Source: Leptonema illini DSM 21528
GTDB lineage: Bacteria; Spirochaetota; Leptospiria; Leptospirales; Leptonemataceae
Direction: 5' to 3'
DNA: 64,000 bases
Assembly: GCF_000243335.1 (NCBI RefSeq)
Contig: NZ_JH597773.1
Location: 2,721,684-2,785,683, forward strand
Every line of letters starts with the position of its first letter. Position 1 is the first letter of the stretch. The notes below the pieces were generated by a model, which was not told where the DNA came from, searched no databases, and worked only from the letters and a program-made list of their open reading frames with translations. Of the stretch, positions 1 to 8,372 are shown in pieces. The translations under genes and the position numbers were made by a program.

Positions 1-1695
1 CTGCTCGAAAGCTTCTTCTTTTTACCTGTTCACCTTGCTCATGCAAGGCAGAGGGCTCCGCGGCAGAATCGCCTCATGCCTCTGCTTGAAAGGCTTTATC
101 GGCAGTCTCTGGAATTCTTTATACGGCATCGTTATCGGGCCATGGGCGTTTTTCTCCTGATGCTCGTAACATCTCTCGTCACGCTCAGGCTTTCGGTGCG
201 AAAAGATCCGTTTCCGCAAGACGCGGCCGATACATTCTCGATTTCCATTACTCTGCCGGCCGGAGCGACGATCATGCAGGCACAGGCAGAGATGGAAAGC
301 CTTGAGGCAATTTTGCGAGAAAGAATCGGGCCAGACCTCAAAGGAACGAGCATCCGCATTGGAACGCAGATAGAAGACTCTACCGTCGACCGCGGCGCAC
401 AGAGCAACCTCATCGTCGCCCTCGTCTATCTTATATCGTACGAAGAGCGGGACCGTACTGCCGAGACGATCATGAACGATCTGCACGATCCTCTTAAAGA
501 CCTGGCACGGAAAAACGGGATGCAGTATGCTCTCAATCTGAAACGCCTCGGCCCTCCGATGGGCCGGGCCATTGAGATTCGACTGCTTTCAGATGATGAC
601 GTTAGCCGAACGACAAAGGCCCGAGAGATCATGACCTATCTCGAAAGCATTCCCGGCGTTACTCATGTCGAGCTTGATGAACGTGAAGGACTTCGCGAGA
701 CCGAGCTCGTCCTCAATCAGGGATTACTCAGCGCAGCCGGGCTTCACAATCAGGATATCCTGACCTCGCTGCGCATAGCGCTCGATGGAACGATCGTTTC
801 CCGTATTAGAGAAAGCGATATGGACATCCGCCTTAAACTCAATCGCAGGATTAATGAAAGCGGCGATTTCATCAAAAAGATTCCCGTGATTAACAGGCTT
901 GGTATCGTCGTTCCTCTGGAGCGTTTTGTGACCGCCGGCGAAGGTCGATCGCCAGCCAGTATCACCCACGTCAACGCTATGCGTTCTACGACGGTTCTCG
1001 GCAATGTGGATAACCGAATCATATCGCCGACCGACATCATGGACATTGTAAATCAGAAGTTTTCTCGTGCCGATGGGGTGCTTCTTGAATTCTCGGGTCA
1101 GCCGGTCGAAACATCATTAATCTTCGCCGGTCTTAGCTCGGCCTCTGTCGTTGCTCTGATCGGCATCTATCTTATTATTGCGCTGATCTTCAATTCATAT
1201 ACGAAGCCTTTTATCATCCTGCTTTCTCTTCCGTTTATGGCCATCGGAATCGCCTTCGTATTGATCAGCCATGACGTTCCCGGGTCGATGATGGTCGGAG
1301 TAGCCGTCGTCGGTCTGATGGGCGTCGTCGTGAACGCATCGATCGTAATGGTCGATACGATCCTGACCGATACGCAAGCGGCCACACCGGGAGAGATTCC
1401 GGGCAAACAGATCGTGATCGAAGGAGCCGTCTCGCGTCTTCGTCCCATTGTGCTGACTACAGCGACGACGGTGCTTGGCGTGTTGCCAACCGGCTATGGA
1501 ATCGGCGGATACGATCCCTTCCTGTCGCATATGTCCCTGGTGCTCGCCTACGGGCTCGGCTTTGCCACGATCATTATCCTGATTATTATACCGCTGCTTT
1601 TTATGATCGGAACGGACATCCGCGGAATGCTGGATAGACGAAAGAGGAACGCCTTTTCCTTCTTGACAGCTCTGTTTGATCGGAAAGCCTTCTGA
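1..1695 (+). CDS. RND-family efflux transporter permease, C-terminal part (5' end outside window)
   Basis: The frame is open from base 1, so the gene begins upstream of the window; 564 C-terminal residues are present. The first residues (LLESFFFLPVHLAHA) match the end of a membrane helix seen in AcrB/CzcA-type permeases. A periplasmic porter domain follows, then a block of hydrophobic helices in the last 190 residues containing SLPFMAIGIAF and GLMGVVVNASIVMVD, which resemble the central RND helices. Such proteins are inner-membrane proton antiporters working with a membrane-fusion protein and an outer-membrane channel, neither of which is visible here. The substrate cannot be told. The next gene starts one base after the stop, suggesting co-transcription. 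Confidence 0.9.
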   Translation: MLESFFFLPVHLAHARQRAPRQNRLMPLLERLYRQSLEFFIRHRYRAMGVFLLMLVTSLVTLRLSVRKDPFPQDAADTFSISITLPAGATIMQAQAEMESLEAILRERIGPDLKGTSIRIGTQIEDSTVDRGAQSNLIVALVYLISYEERDRTAETIMNDLHDPLKDLARKNGMQYALNLKRLGPPMGRAIEIRLLSDDDVSRTTKAREIMTYLESIPGVTHVELDEREGLRETELVLNQGLLSAAGLHNQDILTSLRIALDGTIVSRIRESDMDIRLKLNRRINESGDFIKKIPVINRLGIVVPLERFVTAGEGRSPASITHVNAMRSTTVLGNVDNRIISPTDIMDIVNQKFSRADGVLLEFSGQPVETSLIFAGLSSASVVALIGIYLIIALIFNSYTKPFIILLSLPFMAIGIAFVLISHDVPGSMMVGVAVVGLMGVVVNASIVMVDTILTDTQAATPGEIPGKQIVIEGAVSRLRPIVLTTATTVLGVLPTGYGIGGYDPFLSHMSLVLAYGLGFATIIILIIIPLLFMIGTDIRGMLDRRKRNAFSFLTALFDRKAF

Positions 1696-1696
1696 C

Positions 1697-2668
1697 GTGT
1701 CCCTTGTTCGCATTCGTAATCTGAATACATGGTTTCCCGTGCGCAGCGGCGTCTTTCGCAGACGAACAGGCTGGGTCTACGCGCTGAACCATATCGATCT
1801 GAACATCGAGCCGGGCGAGGTGCTTGCCCTTGTAGGCGAATCGGGTTGCGGCAAAAGTACGCTCGGCAATTCCCTGCTCGGCCTTGTTCCACCTACATCC
1901 GGCACGATTGAATTCGACGGCAAGGCCATCGACATCGGCAAACCTTCGTCCTGGAACGACATCCGCACCGAGCTTCAGATCATCTTTCAGGACCCCTATT
2001 CGTCGCTCAATCCGCGACATACGGTTTTTCAGATTCTCGCCGAGCCGCTTCTTCTGCATAAGCAGGCGACGCGAAAGAACGTGCGCGAAAAGGTCGCCGA
2101 GCTGCTCTCACTTGTCAGATTGCCGGTCGACAGCATGGATCGTTATCCGCATGCCTTTTCGGGCGGCCAGCGTCAGCGCATCGGCATCGCCCGCGCCATC
2201 GGACTGCGTCCGAAGCTGATCGTATGCGACGAGGTCAGTTCGGCGCTCGACGTTTCGGTACAGGCGCAGATCGTCGAGCTGTTGCTTGATCTGAAGAAGC
2301 AGTTCGCCCTTTCCCTCCTTTTTATAACGCATGACCTTTCGCTTGTGCGTCACATAGCCGATCGCGTCGTCGTCATGTATGCGGGGCGTATCGTCGAAAT
2401 GGCTCCGGTAGAGAAGATCTTTCAGGCGCCGGCGCATCCGTATACTCGAGCGCTGCTCGATGCCATCCCCGTTCTTGACAGGAATAAAAAGCCCGGCCTG
2501 CTTGAGGGCGAGGTTCCATCTGCAACCGTGCAGCATACAGGATGTGTCTTTCAAAGCCGCTGCGCCTATGTCCAGGATCGTTGCCGCAGCGAACGCCCGC
2601 CGTCCGGAGACGTAGAAAAAAAAGAACGCGTCGCCTGTTTCTTCCCTCTAAAGACCGTCTCTGCTTGA
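1697..2668 (+). CDS. Oligopeptide/dipeptide-type ABC transporter ATP-binding protein (OppF/DppF-like)
   Basis: A 323-aa ABC ATPase. Walker A GESGCGKST lies near residues 47-55, the Q-loop at IIFQDPYSS, the signature FSGGQRQR near 154-161 and Walker B LIVCDEV near 174-180. The C-terminus carries the oligopeptide-transporter extension with cysteines in CVFQSRCAYVQDRC, as in OppF/DppF. It would energise peptide or related solute import at the inner membrane; the permease and binding-protein genes are not here. I chose GTG 1697 because GGAAAG sits nine bases upstream; an in-frame TTG at 1676 would overlap the RND gene by 20 bases and has a weaker site. Confidence 0.9.
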   Translation: MSLVRIRNLNTWFPVRSGVFRRRTGWVYALNHIDLNIEPGEVLALVGESGCGKSTLGNSLLGLVPPTSGTIEFDGKAIDIGKPSSWNDIRTELQIIFQDPYSSLNPRHTVFQILAEPLLLHKQATRKNVREKVAELLSLVRLPVDSMDRYPHAFSGGQRQRIGIARAIGLRPKLIVCDEVSSALDVSVQAQIVELLLDLKKQFALSLLFITHDLSLVRHIADRVVVMYAGRIVEMAPVEKIFQAPAHPYTRALLDAIPVLDRNKKPGLLEGEVPSATVQHTGCVFQSRCAYVQDRCRSERPPSGDVEKKERVACFFPLKTVSA

Positions 2669-2710
2669 GTCAGAGGCTTCTGCTGTCGATGCCTGATAAA
2701 GAGGACGAAT

Positions 2711-3175
2711 ATGACTGCGAAACAACGCCTGATCCTTATATGTGCGATTCTGTCTCTCGGAGTCGTCGCCGTCGCGGCCGAGCATAAAGATCGACGCATC
2801 ACCGTCTATGACGGCACCGGCATCGTCGAGCTTGCCGATCAGTATATCGGAACGCCATATAAGTTAGGAGGCAATACGCCGGCCGGTTTTGATTGCTCGG
2901 GTTTTACAAGCTTCGTCTACAGCAAGGCCGGCTACAAGCTCAGCCGCACCGCCGACGGCCAGTTCGCCGAGCTGCGACCGATCAAGCAGCCCGAGATCGG
3001 TGATCTCGTCTTCTTTCGCATCTCGGGCGATCGGATCTCGCATGTGGGCATCTATGTCGGCGATCTGAAATTCATCCATGCTCCTTCCAGCGGTAAAACG
3101 GTCGAATACGCCGATATGCGCATCGCCTACTGGAAAACTCGCTACGCCGGAGCAAGGTCAGTATTTCAGGAATAA
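2711..3175 (+). CDS. NlpC/P60-family secreted peptidoglycan endopeptidase
   Basis: A 154-aa protein with an N-terminal signal sequence (hydrophobic residues about 7-23, VAA-type cleavage) followed by a single NlpC/P60 domain. The catalytic cysteine is C62 in FDCSGF, the histidine H111 in HVGIYVG, and a third polar residue H123 in FIHAP. These enzymes cut peptide stems of peptidoglycan in the periplasm. Length fits a minimal NlpC/P60 enzyme with no cell-wall binding module. It lies 42 bases after the ABC ATPase gene on the same strand and probably shares its transcript. Confidence 0.9.
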   Translation: MTAKQRLILICAILSLGVVAVAAEHKDRRITVYDGTGIVELADQYIGTPYKLGGNTPAGFDCSGFTSFVYSKAGYKLSRTADGQFAELRPIKQPEIGDLVFFRISGDRISHVGIYVGDLKFIHAPSSGKTVEYADMRIAYWKTRYAGARSVFQE

Positions 3176-3221
3176 TCCGAAAAACCCTTGAAAGCTACGG
3201 CGCAGAACCGATGCAGGATGC

Positions 3222-3671
3222 ATGATTGCAAACAGGCTGCAGGCCCTTGGCCTCACCCTTCCCGAAGCTCCGCGTCCCGTCGCCGCCTATATTCCCGCGA
3301 AACGCAGCGGCGACATCGTCTACCTGAGCGGCCAGCTTCCCATGAAATCGGGCGAACTCATGTTGAAAGGACCGCTTCGCGGTGAGGCGCAGATCGCCGG
3401 GGCACAGGCGGCGATGAAGCAATGCTTCTTGAACGCTCTCGCCGCCGCCACATCGGTCGTCTCTCTTGAAGAGATCAAAGGCGTTCTGAGGCTGGCCGCC
3501 TTCGTGGCCTCTGCGCCCGAGTTCACGTCACAACATCTTGTCGCCAACGGCGCCTCAGAACTTGCGCTTGAAATCTTCGGCGATGCAGGCCGCCACTGTC
3601 GCACTGCCGTCGGCGTTCCCTGTCTGCCTCTTGATGCCGCCGTCGAGCTTGAGGTGCAGTTTCTTTTATGA
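3222..3671 (+). CDS. RidA/YjgF-family protein
   Basis: A 149-aa protein of the RidA/YER057c/UK114 family, whose best-known members deaminate reactive enamine/imine intermediates from PLP enzymes. Family features visible are VYLSGQLPM near the start, the N(A)LAAAT helix, the arginine/cysteine segment GDAGRHCRTAVGVPCLPLDAAVELEVQF and the usual trimer-forming fold length. It resembles the longer, YjgH/atu-like branch rather than the shortest RidA form. It overlaps the next gene by four bases (ATGA), implying translational coupling. Confidence 0.88.
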   Translation: MIANRLQALGLTLPEAPRPVAAYIPAKRSGDIVYLSGQLPMKSGELMLKGPLRGEAQIAGAQAAMKQCFLNALAAATSVVSLEEIKGVLRLAAFVASAPEFTSQHLVANGASELALEIFGDAGRHCRTAVGVPCLPLDAAVELEVQFLL

Positions 3672-4270
3672 GCAAAACGAGCACGGCACAATCCATGAAT
3701 ACCACCGCCACGCTGATAGATACGGCCGAAGAAAAGCCGTACGAAACGGCTCTGCGATTCCTGATGCGGTGGATAACGGTCAGCATCGTCGGATGGTTTC
3801 GCATCTTTTTGCGCATGGTGCGTTTCCATCTGCTTGTCGTGAGGTCCGTTTCGCCTCTGGTGCACGGCTTCATCATCGCCTCGATCGCTGTCGGAGTCCT
3901 GCCCGTCTTCGGATGGTTCCGCTATTCGATTTCGCTCGGCGAAACGGAAACCTTCGAGGTGACGACGAATCTCTGGTATCTCTTCTTTCTTCCAGGAGCC
4001 TCGTCTCTGCTGCTTATCTTTTATCCTTTCCAGAAGGCCTTTCAAATACAGACGGTACTCAGCGGCCTCATAGCGCTCCTGTATGTCGTCGCCTTCTTCT
4101 TCCCCGAAGGCCTGCATTACAACTTCAAACTACAGCCGCAACCGACTGTGTTTTATTTTGCGTATGCCGCCGCGCTCGCCCTGCACCTGACGCTCTGCGG
4201 AGTTCTCAAAAGACGCGAAAACGGAATCCTCTATAAGATACGCGAGCAATGGAAGATAAAGGCGGCATAA
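3668..4270 (+). CDS. Unknown multi-pass membrane protein
   Basis: A 200-aa protein I do not recognise. The first 40 residues are hydrophilic; from about residue 45 there are hydrophobic stretches consistent with four or more membrane helices (for example around HGFIIASIAVGVLPVFGWF, LFFLPGASSLLLIFY, SGLIALLYVVAFFF and YFAYAAALALHLTLC). It ends in a basic tail. The start ATG overlaps the ridA stop by four bases and its end overlaps the next gene by 22 bases, so it is embedded in an operon. Confidence 0.75.
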   Translation: MSKTSTAQSMNTTATLIDTAEEKPYETALRFLMRWITVSIVGWFRIFLRMVRFHLLVVRSVSPLVHGFIIASIAVGVLPVFGWFRYSISLGETETFEVTTNLWYLFFLPGASSLLLIFYPFQKAFQIQTVLSGLIALLYVVAFFFPEGLHYNFKLQPQPTVFYFAYAAALALHLTLCGVLKRRENGILYKIREQWKIKAA

Positions 4271-6315
4271 CGGCGCAGGGTTATCCTCTGCTGAGCTTCG
4301 ATCAGACGATTCGCTTTCTTTCCAATCCGAAAGCGTCGGATGTTCGCGCATCAGGCGACATATTCGAACACGGACGCCTGCTCAGCCTTATTTATGACTC
4401 CATTCAACGCCTGACCGAAGCGAACCGCGCTCGCGTCGAATCGTACTACCCCACCGATAAAGAGATTTACGAAGACATTCAGCTGCGCAAACGCGCCATC
4501 AGCGACCGGGCGCCCATGCCGCCTCACGGCGAGATGATGAAGGTATGCCTGATGATGGCCGAGCTGAATCCTCCTCCTTTCTATATTCTACGCGAATATG
4601 CCGTGATAGATAACCGGCTGCGCTTCATAACCAAGTTCGTCGCATCAACCGAGCATGAATCGGGCAACAGAGTATCGGACGGATTGCATCACGTGATCCA
4701 TAATACGATCGCCACGATCAAGACGCATCTGATCGGAATGGACTTCAATCGTCCGCTTCAGGAAAAGATCGCCGTCTTTTCACGGCTTGAAGATCTGCCG
4801 GGTATCGTCCGTCTCGGTCGAATGGATCAGATCCTCTCTGACATCTATCTGCGCAAATCCGACATCGAGGCCCCCGAAGAGAAGGACGTGATTCGTCTGC
4901 AGAAGGTGAACCACTTTATTCGCGAGCATGTGTTTCGACCCGTTCTTGTCGAACTCACTAAAAGCAGGATTACAGTAAAGGTCGGATTGGACCCCCTTCG
5001 CAAGAGTACGGGAAGGCCTCTGCCCGACGTTATCCTTTTTAATAACCTGAATTCCATCCGCTTTCGTTCAAAGATGATCGTCGACCTGCTCGTTACGAAG
5101 CCCGTGCTCAAAGCCGTCGAGGCCGTGATGCCGCAGGGCTTCTCGGTGCTCGCCGAAAAGGACGACCGAGAAAAGATATCGCAGCTCGTCGCCGAAAAGG
5201 TCGTTGAGGCGGCAAAGACGCGTCTTGATCTGCCCGATGCCCTTGTAGAGATCTGCGCCGAACGCATCGCCCTTGACGCCTACATGAAGGACCTGGAAAA
5301 ACAGGACCAGGTCGAGACCGACCGACAGGAGATGCAGAAGCTGCTTCAGCTTCTCAAGCAACAGAAAGGCGTCTTTCGCGCGAAAAGCGGACATCGACTC
5401 ACCGTAAACGAACGCCTTCTTGATTTTCTTGTACGCGGGCTTTTCTCGGGCATCCTCATCGGAACGGAGCCCCCTTATGCCTTCGGGGCAAAGAACCTCT
5501 CGTCGAAGGATTTTCAATCCGTCTATCTGCTCTTGAAAGATAGAGAGGCGACGGCCCGCGCCATCGATCAGGCCGAAGAGCTGCATGAGAAAACGCAGGA
5601 TGTCGTGCTGGTCAGGCTCATCGAGCAGATGACGGCATTCCATGAAAAGAGCGAGGCCGAGTTGAAAGAGATCATCGCTCCGGCCTATATCGAAAAGCTG
5701 CGGCGCCTCGTCGCCACCACGTATCTGCCGCAGCTTCCGCTCTTTCAGCGTCTGTGGCTAACCCTGAAAGGACGCCTTCCCGATTCGCGCATACAGAAGC
5801 GGCTCTGGGAGCAGTACGTCGCCCAATCGACCCGTCTGACATCGAAGCGCTCCGGTATTGCAGCCGCCGGAAAGACGCTCGAAGACGTGCAGGGCGGCCC
5901 CAGACAGAACAAGCTCGATGAGCGCATGCAGATCGTACTCGGGCGCATGGCCGATATCGCCGCCATGCTGTGGGAGAAGGGTCAGTTCCCCGATCGCAAG
6001 GCGATCATGACCTCGCTGCCGTCGCAGGAGGATCGCGCCGTCGCCGAGAGGCTGTTCGGCTTCATCAAGGCCGGAGCGGCCTCGACGCGCGACATTATAG
6101 AAATCCAGGTTCCGCACCGCGAGGCCATCTACGCCTCGCGCAGACATTTCGAGAATAACCTTTCGGCTCTTCGCGAGCGCTTTCAACGACGCATGGCCGA
6201 CTTCGAAGGCCATGAAACGAAAGAAGGCGTTAAGCTTTCGATGAAGCATCGCACCGAAGAGAAAGAGGTCGTCCGCGCCATCGTGCAGACGTTGAACGGC
6301 ATCGGCGCAGACTGA
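4249..6315 (+). CDS. Unknown large soluble protein, helical
   Basis: A 688-aa protein without a signal peptide or membrane segments and with no domain I recognise. It is charged and apparently mostly helical, with a strongly charged central part (KDLEKQDQVETDRQEMQK) that could form a coiled coil. The start ATG lies inside the end of the preceding membrane-protein gene (22-base overlap), which argues that the two are translated together and may act together. It is probably restricted to Leptospiraceae, but that is a guess to be tested by database search. Confidence 0.75.
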   Translation: MEDKGGITAQGYPLLSFDQTIRFLSNPKASDVRASGDIFEHGRLLSLIYDSIQRLTEANRARVESYYPTDKEIYEDIQLRKRAISDRAPMPPHGEMMKVCLMMAELNPPPFYILREYAVIDNRLRFITKFVASTEHESGNRVSDGLHHVIHNTIATIKTHLIGMDFNRPLQEKIAVFSRLEDLPGIVRLGRMDQILSDIYLRKSDIEAPEEKDVIRLQKVNHFIREHVFRPVLVELTKSRITVKVGLDPLRKSTGRPLPDVILFNNLNSIRFRSKMIVDLLVTKPVLKAVEAVMPQGFSVLAEKDDREKISQLVAEKVVEAAKTRLDLPDALVEICAERIALDAYMKDLEKQDQVETDRQEMQKLLQLLKQQKGVFRAKSGHRLTVNERLLDFLVRGLFSGILIGTEPPYAFGAKNLSSKDFQSVYLLLKDREATARAIDQAEELHEKTQDVVLVRLIEQMTAFHEKSEAELKEIIAPAYIEKLRRLVATTYLPQLPLFQRLWLTLKGRLPDSRIQKRLWEQYVAQSTRLTSKRSGIAAAGKTLEDVQGGPRQNKLDERMQIVLGRMADIAAMLWEKGQFPDRKAIMTSLPSQEDRAVAERLFGFIKAGAASTRDIIEIQVPHREAIYASRRHFENNLSALRERFQRRMADFEGHETKEGVKLSMKHRTEEKEVVRAIVQTLNGIGAD

Positions 6316-6368
6316 GCGCCCGGGCGTTAATAAGGTTTCGAATTGAGTCCGCTATGCACGCGTTCCGA

Positions 6369-7007
6369 TCATTCCAGATGCGTACGGTCGTTCCAGCGCA
6401 GCATCTTCATCTTCGCTCCGTCATGCAACGAGCGAAAGTAGCATAACCCCGTATTCTCAAGCACGACGCGCACCGCATACTCTGACGGCAGCTCCAGTAT
6501 AACCGAGGTCAGGCAGCGCAGGAAGTTGCCGTGTGAAACGACGACGATTCTGTAATCCCGCTGCGATGCCGCCGCATCGGCCAGCCGCGGCGCAAGATCA
6601 GACCAGAAGCCCGCCGCCCGCGCCACGACGTCGTCGATGCTCTCGCCGCCCGGATAGGCGTACGCAGGATCGTTCCGAAGCTGTTTCAAGATGCCAGGAT
6701 CGACCTCGGGAATTAACCGCCCCTCAAGCTCACCGCAATGGATCTCTCGAATACGATCATCGAAGCGCACCTCGGGCAGAGCCGGCATGGACTCGCGAAT
6801 CAGCGTGCTCGATTGCACGGCCCGGCCCTGGGGGGAGCAGATCCACTCGTCGACGCCTGCATAGTTCGGCCGGCCGGCCAGATAACGGCCGAGCCGCCGA
6901 CACTGTTCTTCGCCCTGCTCCGTCAGCGCCGAGTCAAGGCTGCCCTGGATCTTCATGATGGAGTTGTATTCGGTCTCGCCGTGGCGAATCAGGCTCAGTT
7001 CAATCAC
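6369..7007 (-). CDS. Histidine phosphatase family protein (phosphoglycerate mutase-like)
   Basis: A 212-aa histidine phosphatase. The N-terminal LIRHGETEYN motif supplies the nucleophilic histidine H9 and R8, and the second catalytic histidine is H159 in VVVSHGNFLR; the acid/arginine segment SPQGRAVQSS is also present. The broad family includes cofactor-dependent phosphoglycerate mutases and many phosphatases (for example CobC, PhoE, SixA types). The length and lack of the mutase-specific insertion favour a phosphatase, but the substrate cannot be read. It converges with the upstream + operon, with only 53 bases between them. Confidence 0.88.
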   Translation of the reverse strand: MIELSLIRHGETEYNSIMKIQGSLDSALTEQGEEQCRRLGRYLAGRPNYAGVDEWICSPQGRAVQSSTLIRESMPALPEVRFDDRIREIHCGELEGRLIPEVDPGILKQLRNDPAYAYPGGESIDDVVARAAGFWSDLAPRLADAAASQRDYRIVVVSHGNFLRCLTSVILELPSEYAVRVVLENTGLCYFRSLHDGAKMKMLRWNDRTHLE

Positions 7008-7339
7008 AGGTCCGGTTTCGGGCTCAGGGGCAGCGGCTCAAGTGAAAAGCGGGAGGGGGGTGGTAGGTCGTCGAGCCGGGAATGACGATATAGATCCGTT
7101 CGGTAATTGATCGAATAAGAATTTTTTCCACGAAAAAAACGAAAGCCGCGAAAAAAGAAAAGGAGAGGGTATTCAAGAAGTATAGCGGCTCGCAGGCTGT
7201 CACAGCGGAGTACGGCTTTCCCTGCGATGTGTGGAAGGGTTCTCCGAAGCCGTACATCCGAAAACTCAAAAAAATGCTTCCCTTCCGGGGCGCCCGGGCA
7301 TCCGTAGACAAAACTCGACCGCAATAATGGAGTTATTGT
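7008..7339. promoter_or_regulatory. Divergent intergenic region with a 9-bp inverted repeat
   Basis: This 332-base gap separates two divergent genes and must hold both promoters. An AT-rich stretch lies near 7105-7170. A perfect inverted repeat, GTACGGCTT at 7210-7218 and AAGCCGTAC at 7247-7255, with a 28-base loop, lies 85 bases before the lipoprotein start and could form an RNA hairpin in its leader or an operator. No gene is seen. GGAG at 7329-7332 is the ribosome-binding site for ATG 7340. Confidence 0.5.
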
Positions 7340-8326
7340 ATGAGTCTGATTTCTACAAGACCACTGAAAATGATCCTTGCCTTATCGCTGATCCTGACCC
7401 TTGCCCGATGCCCGGGCGGAGACTCCTCTGATTCGTCGGCTGCTCTGCTTGGCCTTCTGGGCGGAGGGGGAAGCGGGGAGAACGCCGCCTCTCTGCCGAA
7501 ATGTACGTCGGCCCTATGCCTGAACGGCAATGTCTCAGGCCTAATTTCGGGCGCCAGTCTCGTCATAGCAAATGGCGCAAAAACCTACACATTGCCCGAA
7601 AACGGCAGTTTCGGCCTGAACGCACAAACGGGTGACAACTATACGATTACGGTTCAGACGCAGCCGACAACGCTACGCTGCATCGTCACAAACGGGACGG
7701 GTACGGTTGGCGCTGTAAGTGTAAACAACGTCGTGGTTACATGCCCGATGGCCTATAAGAACAATCTCGTCTGGAATCGATGCTCGCACGGCCAGCAATG
7801 GAATGCCGAAGCTGGAGACTGTACGGGCACGGGAAATAGCGGGAATGGTTACGGAATCTTGAAAGTTCAGTACTGTTCAACGAACGATAACGCCTGCAAT
7901 GATGCCGACGCCGCTGGTGAGATAGGTGTAAACGGCCATCTGAATGGTAATGGTTCCAGTTCGCTTTACAATGCCTGCAATAGTTTGAATCTCAACGGCG
8001 GTCTTTATGGACGCACAACTTGGAGAGTTCCCTGGAAAGATGAGCTAAAGAGCATTGTAAAATGCTCGAACGCAAAATCAACTCCACTGCCTGACGGTGA
8101 ATTTTGTAACCTTCAATACCTCGTTCCGCAAATCGACGCGGCTTTATTCCCCAATACCGCGCATACGGCCCCCAATAGCTATGGGTACTGGTCAGCCTCA
8201 AGCTCCACCGCAGGCATTTCAGTATGGTTCACAAGTTTCGCCCATGGAACGACGACGACGGATAGCCAGGGCGTTCCCAAAACGAGTGCAAATCAAAACG
8301 TCCGCTGCGTTTCCACAGGCCCGTAA
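7340..8326 (+). CDS. Surface lipoprotein with one Cys-containing repeat module and a C-terminal Lcl (DUF1566) domain
   Basis: A 328-aa predicted lipoprotein. The signal peptide ends in LTLARC; the arginine just before the cysteine is unusual for a lipobox, so lipidation is likely but not certain. A short glycine/serine linker follows. Residues about 58-135 form one module with a 'GLISGASLVIANG ... YTITVQTQP ... C' pattern that ends in a cysteine and is shared with the convergent gene next door. The rest resembles the Lcl/DUF1566 domain (WRVPWKDELKSIV, ALFPNT, YGYWSASS, final VRCVS), a C-type-lectin-like fold found in exported proteins. ATG 7340 has GGAG seven bases upstream. Confidence 0.82.
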   Translation: MSLISTRPLKMILALSLILTLARCPGGDSSDSSAALLGLLGGGGSGENAASLPKCTSALCLNGNVSGLISGASLVIANGAKTYTLPENGSFGLNAQTGDNYTITVQTQPTTLRCIVTNGTGTVGAVSVNNVVVTCPMAYKNNLVWNRCSHGQQWNAEAGDCTGTGNSGNGYGILKVQYCSTNDNACNDADAAGEIGVNGHLNGNGSSSLYNACNSLNLNGGLYGRTTWRVPWKDELKSIVKCSNAKSTPLPDGEFCNLQYLVPQIDAALFPNTAHTAPNSYGYWSASSSTAGISVWFTSFAHGTTTTDSQGVPKTSANQNVRCVSTGP

Positions 8327-8342
8327 TCGCTGTGACTCTCCT

Positions 8343-8372
8343 GCGTCGAGCTCGTAAATCATTGCTCGACGC
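8343..8372. terminator. Hairpin between convergent lipoprotein genes
   Basis: A perfect 9-bp inverted repeat, GCGTCGAGC at 8343-8351 and GCTCGACGC at 8364-8372, with a 12-base loop. It begins 17 bases after one lipoprotein stop and overlaps the last codons (CVEQ) of the convergent one. Neither side has a good T-tract, so termination function is only inferred from its position. Confidence 0.4.
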
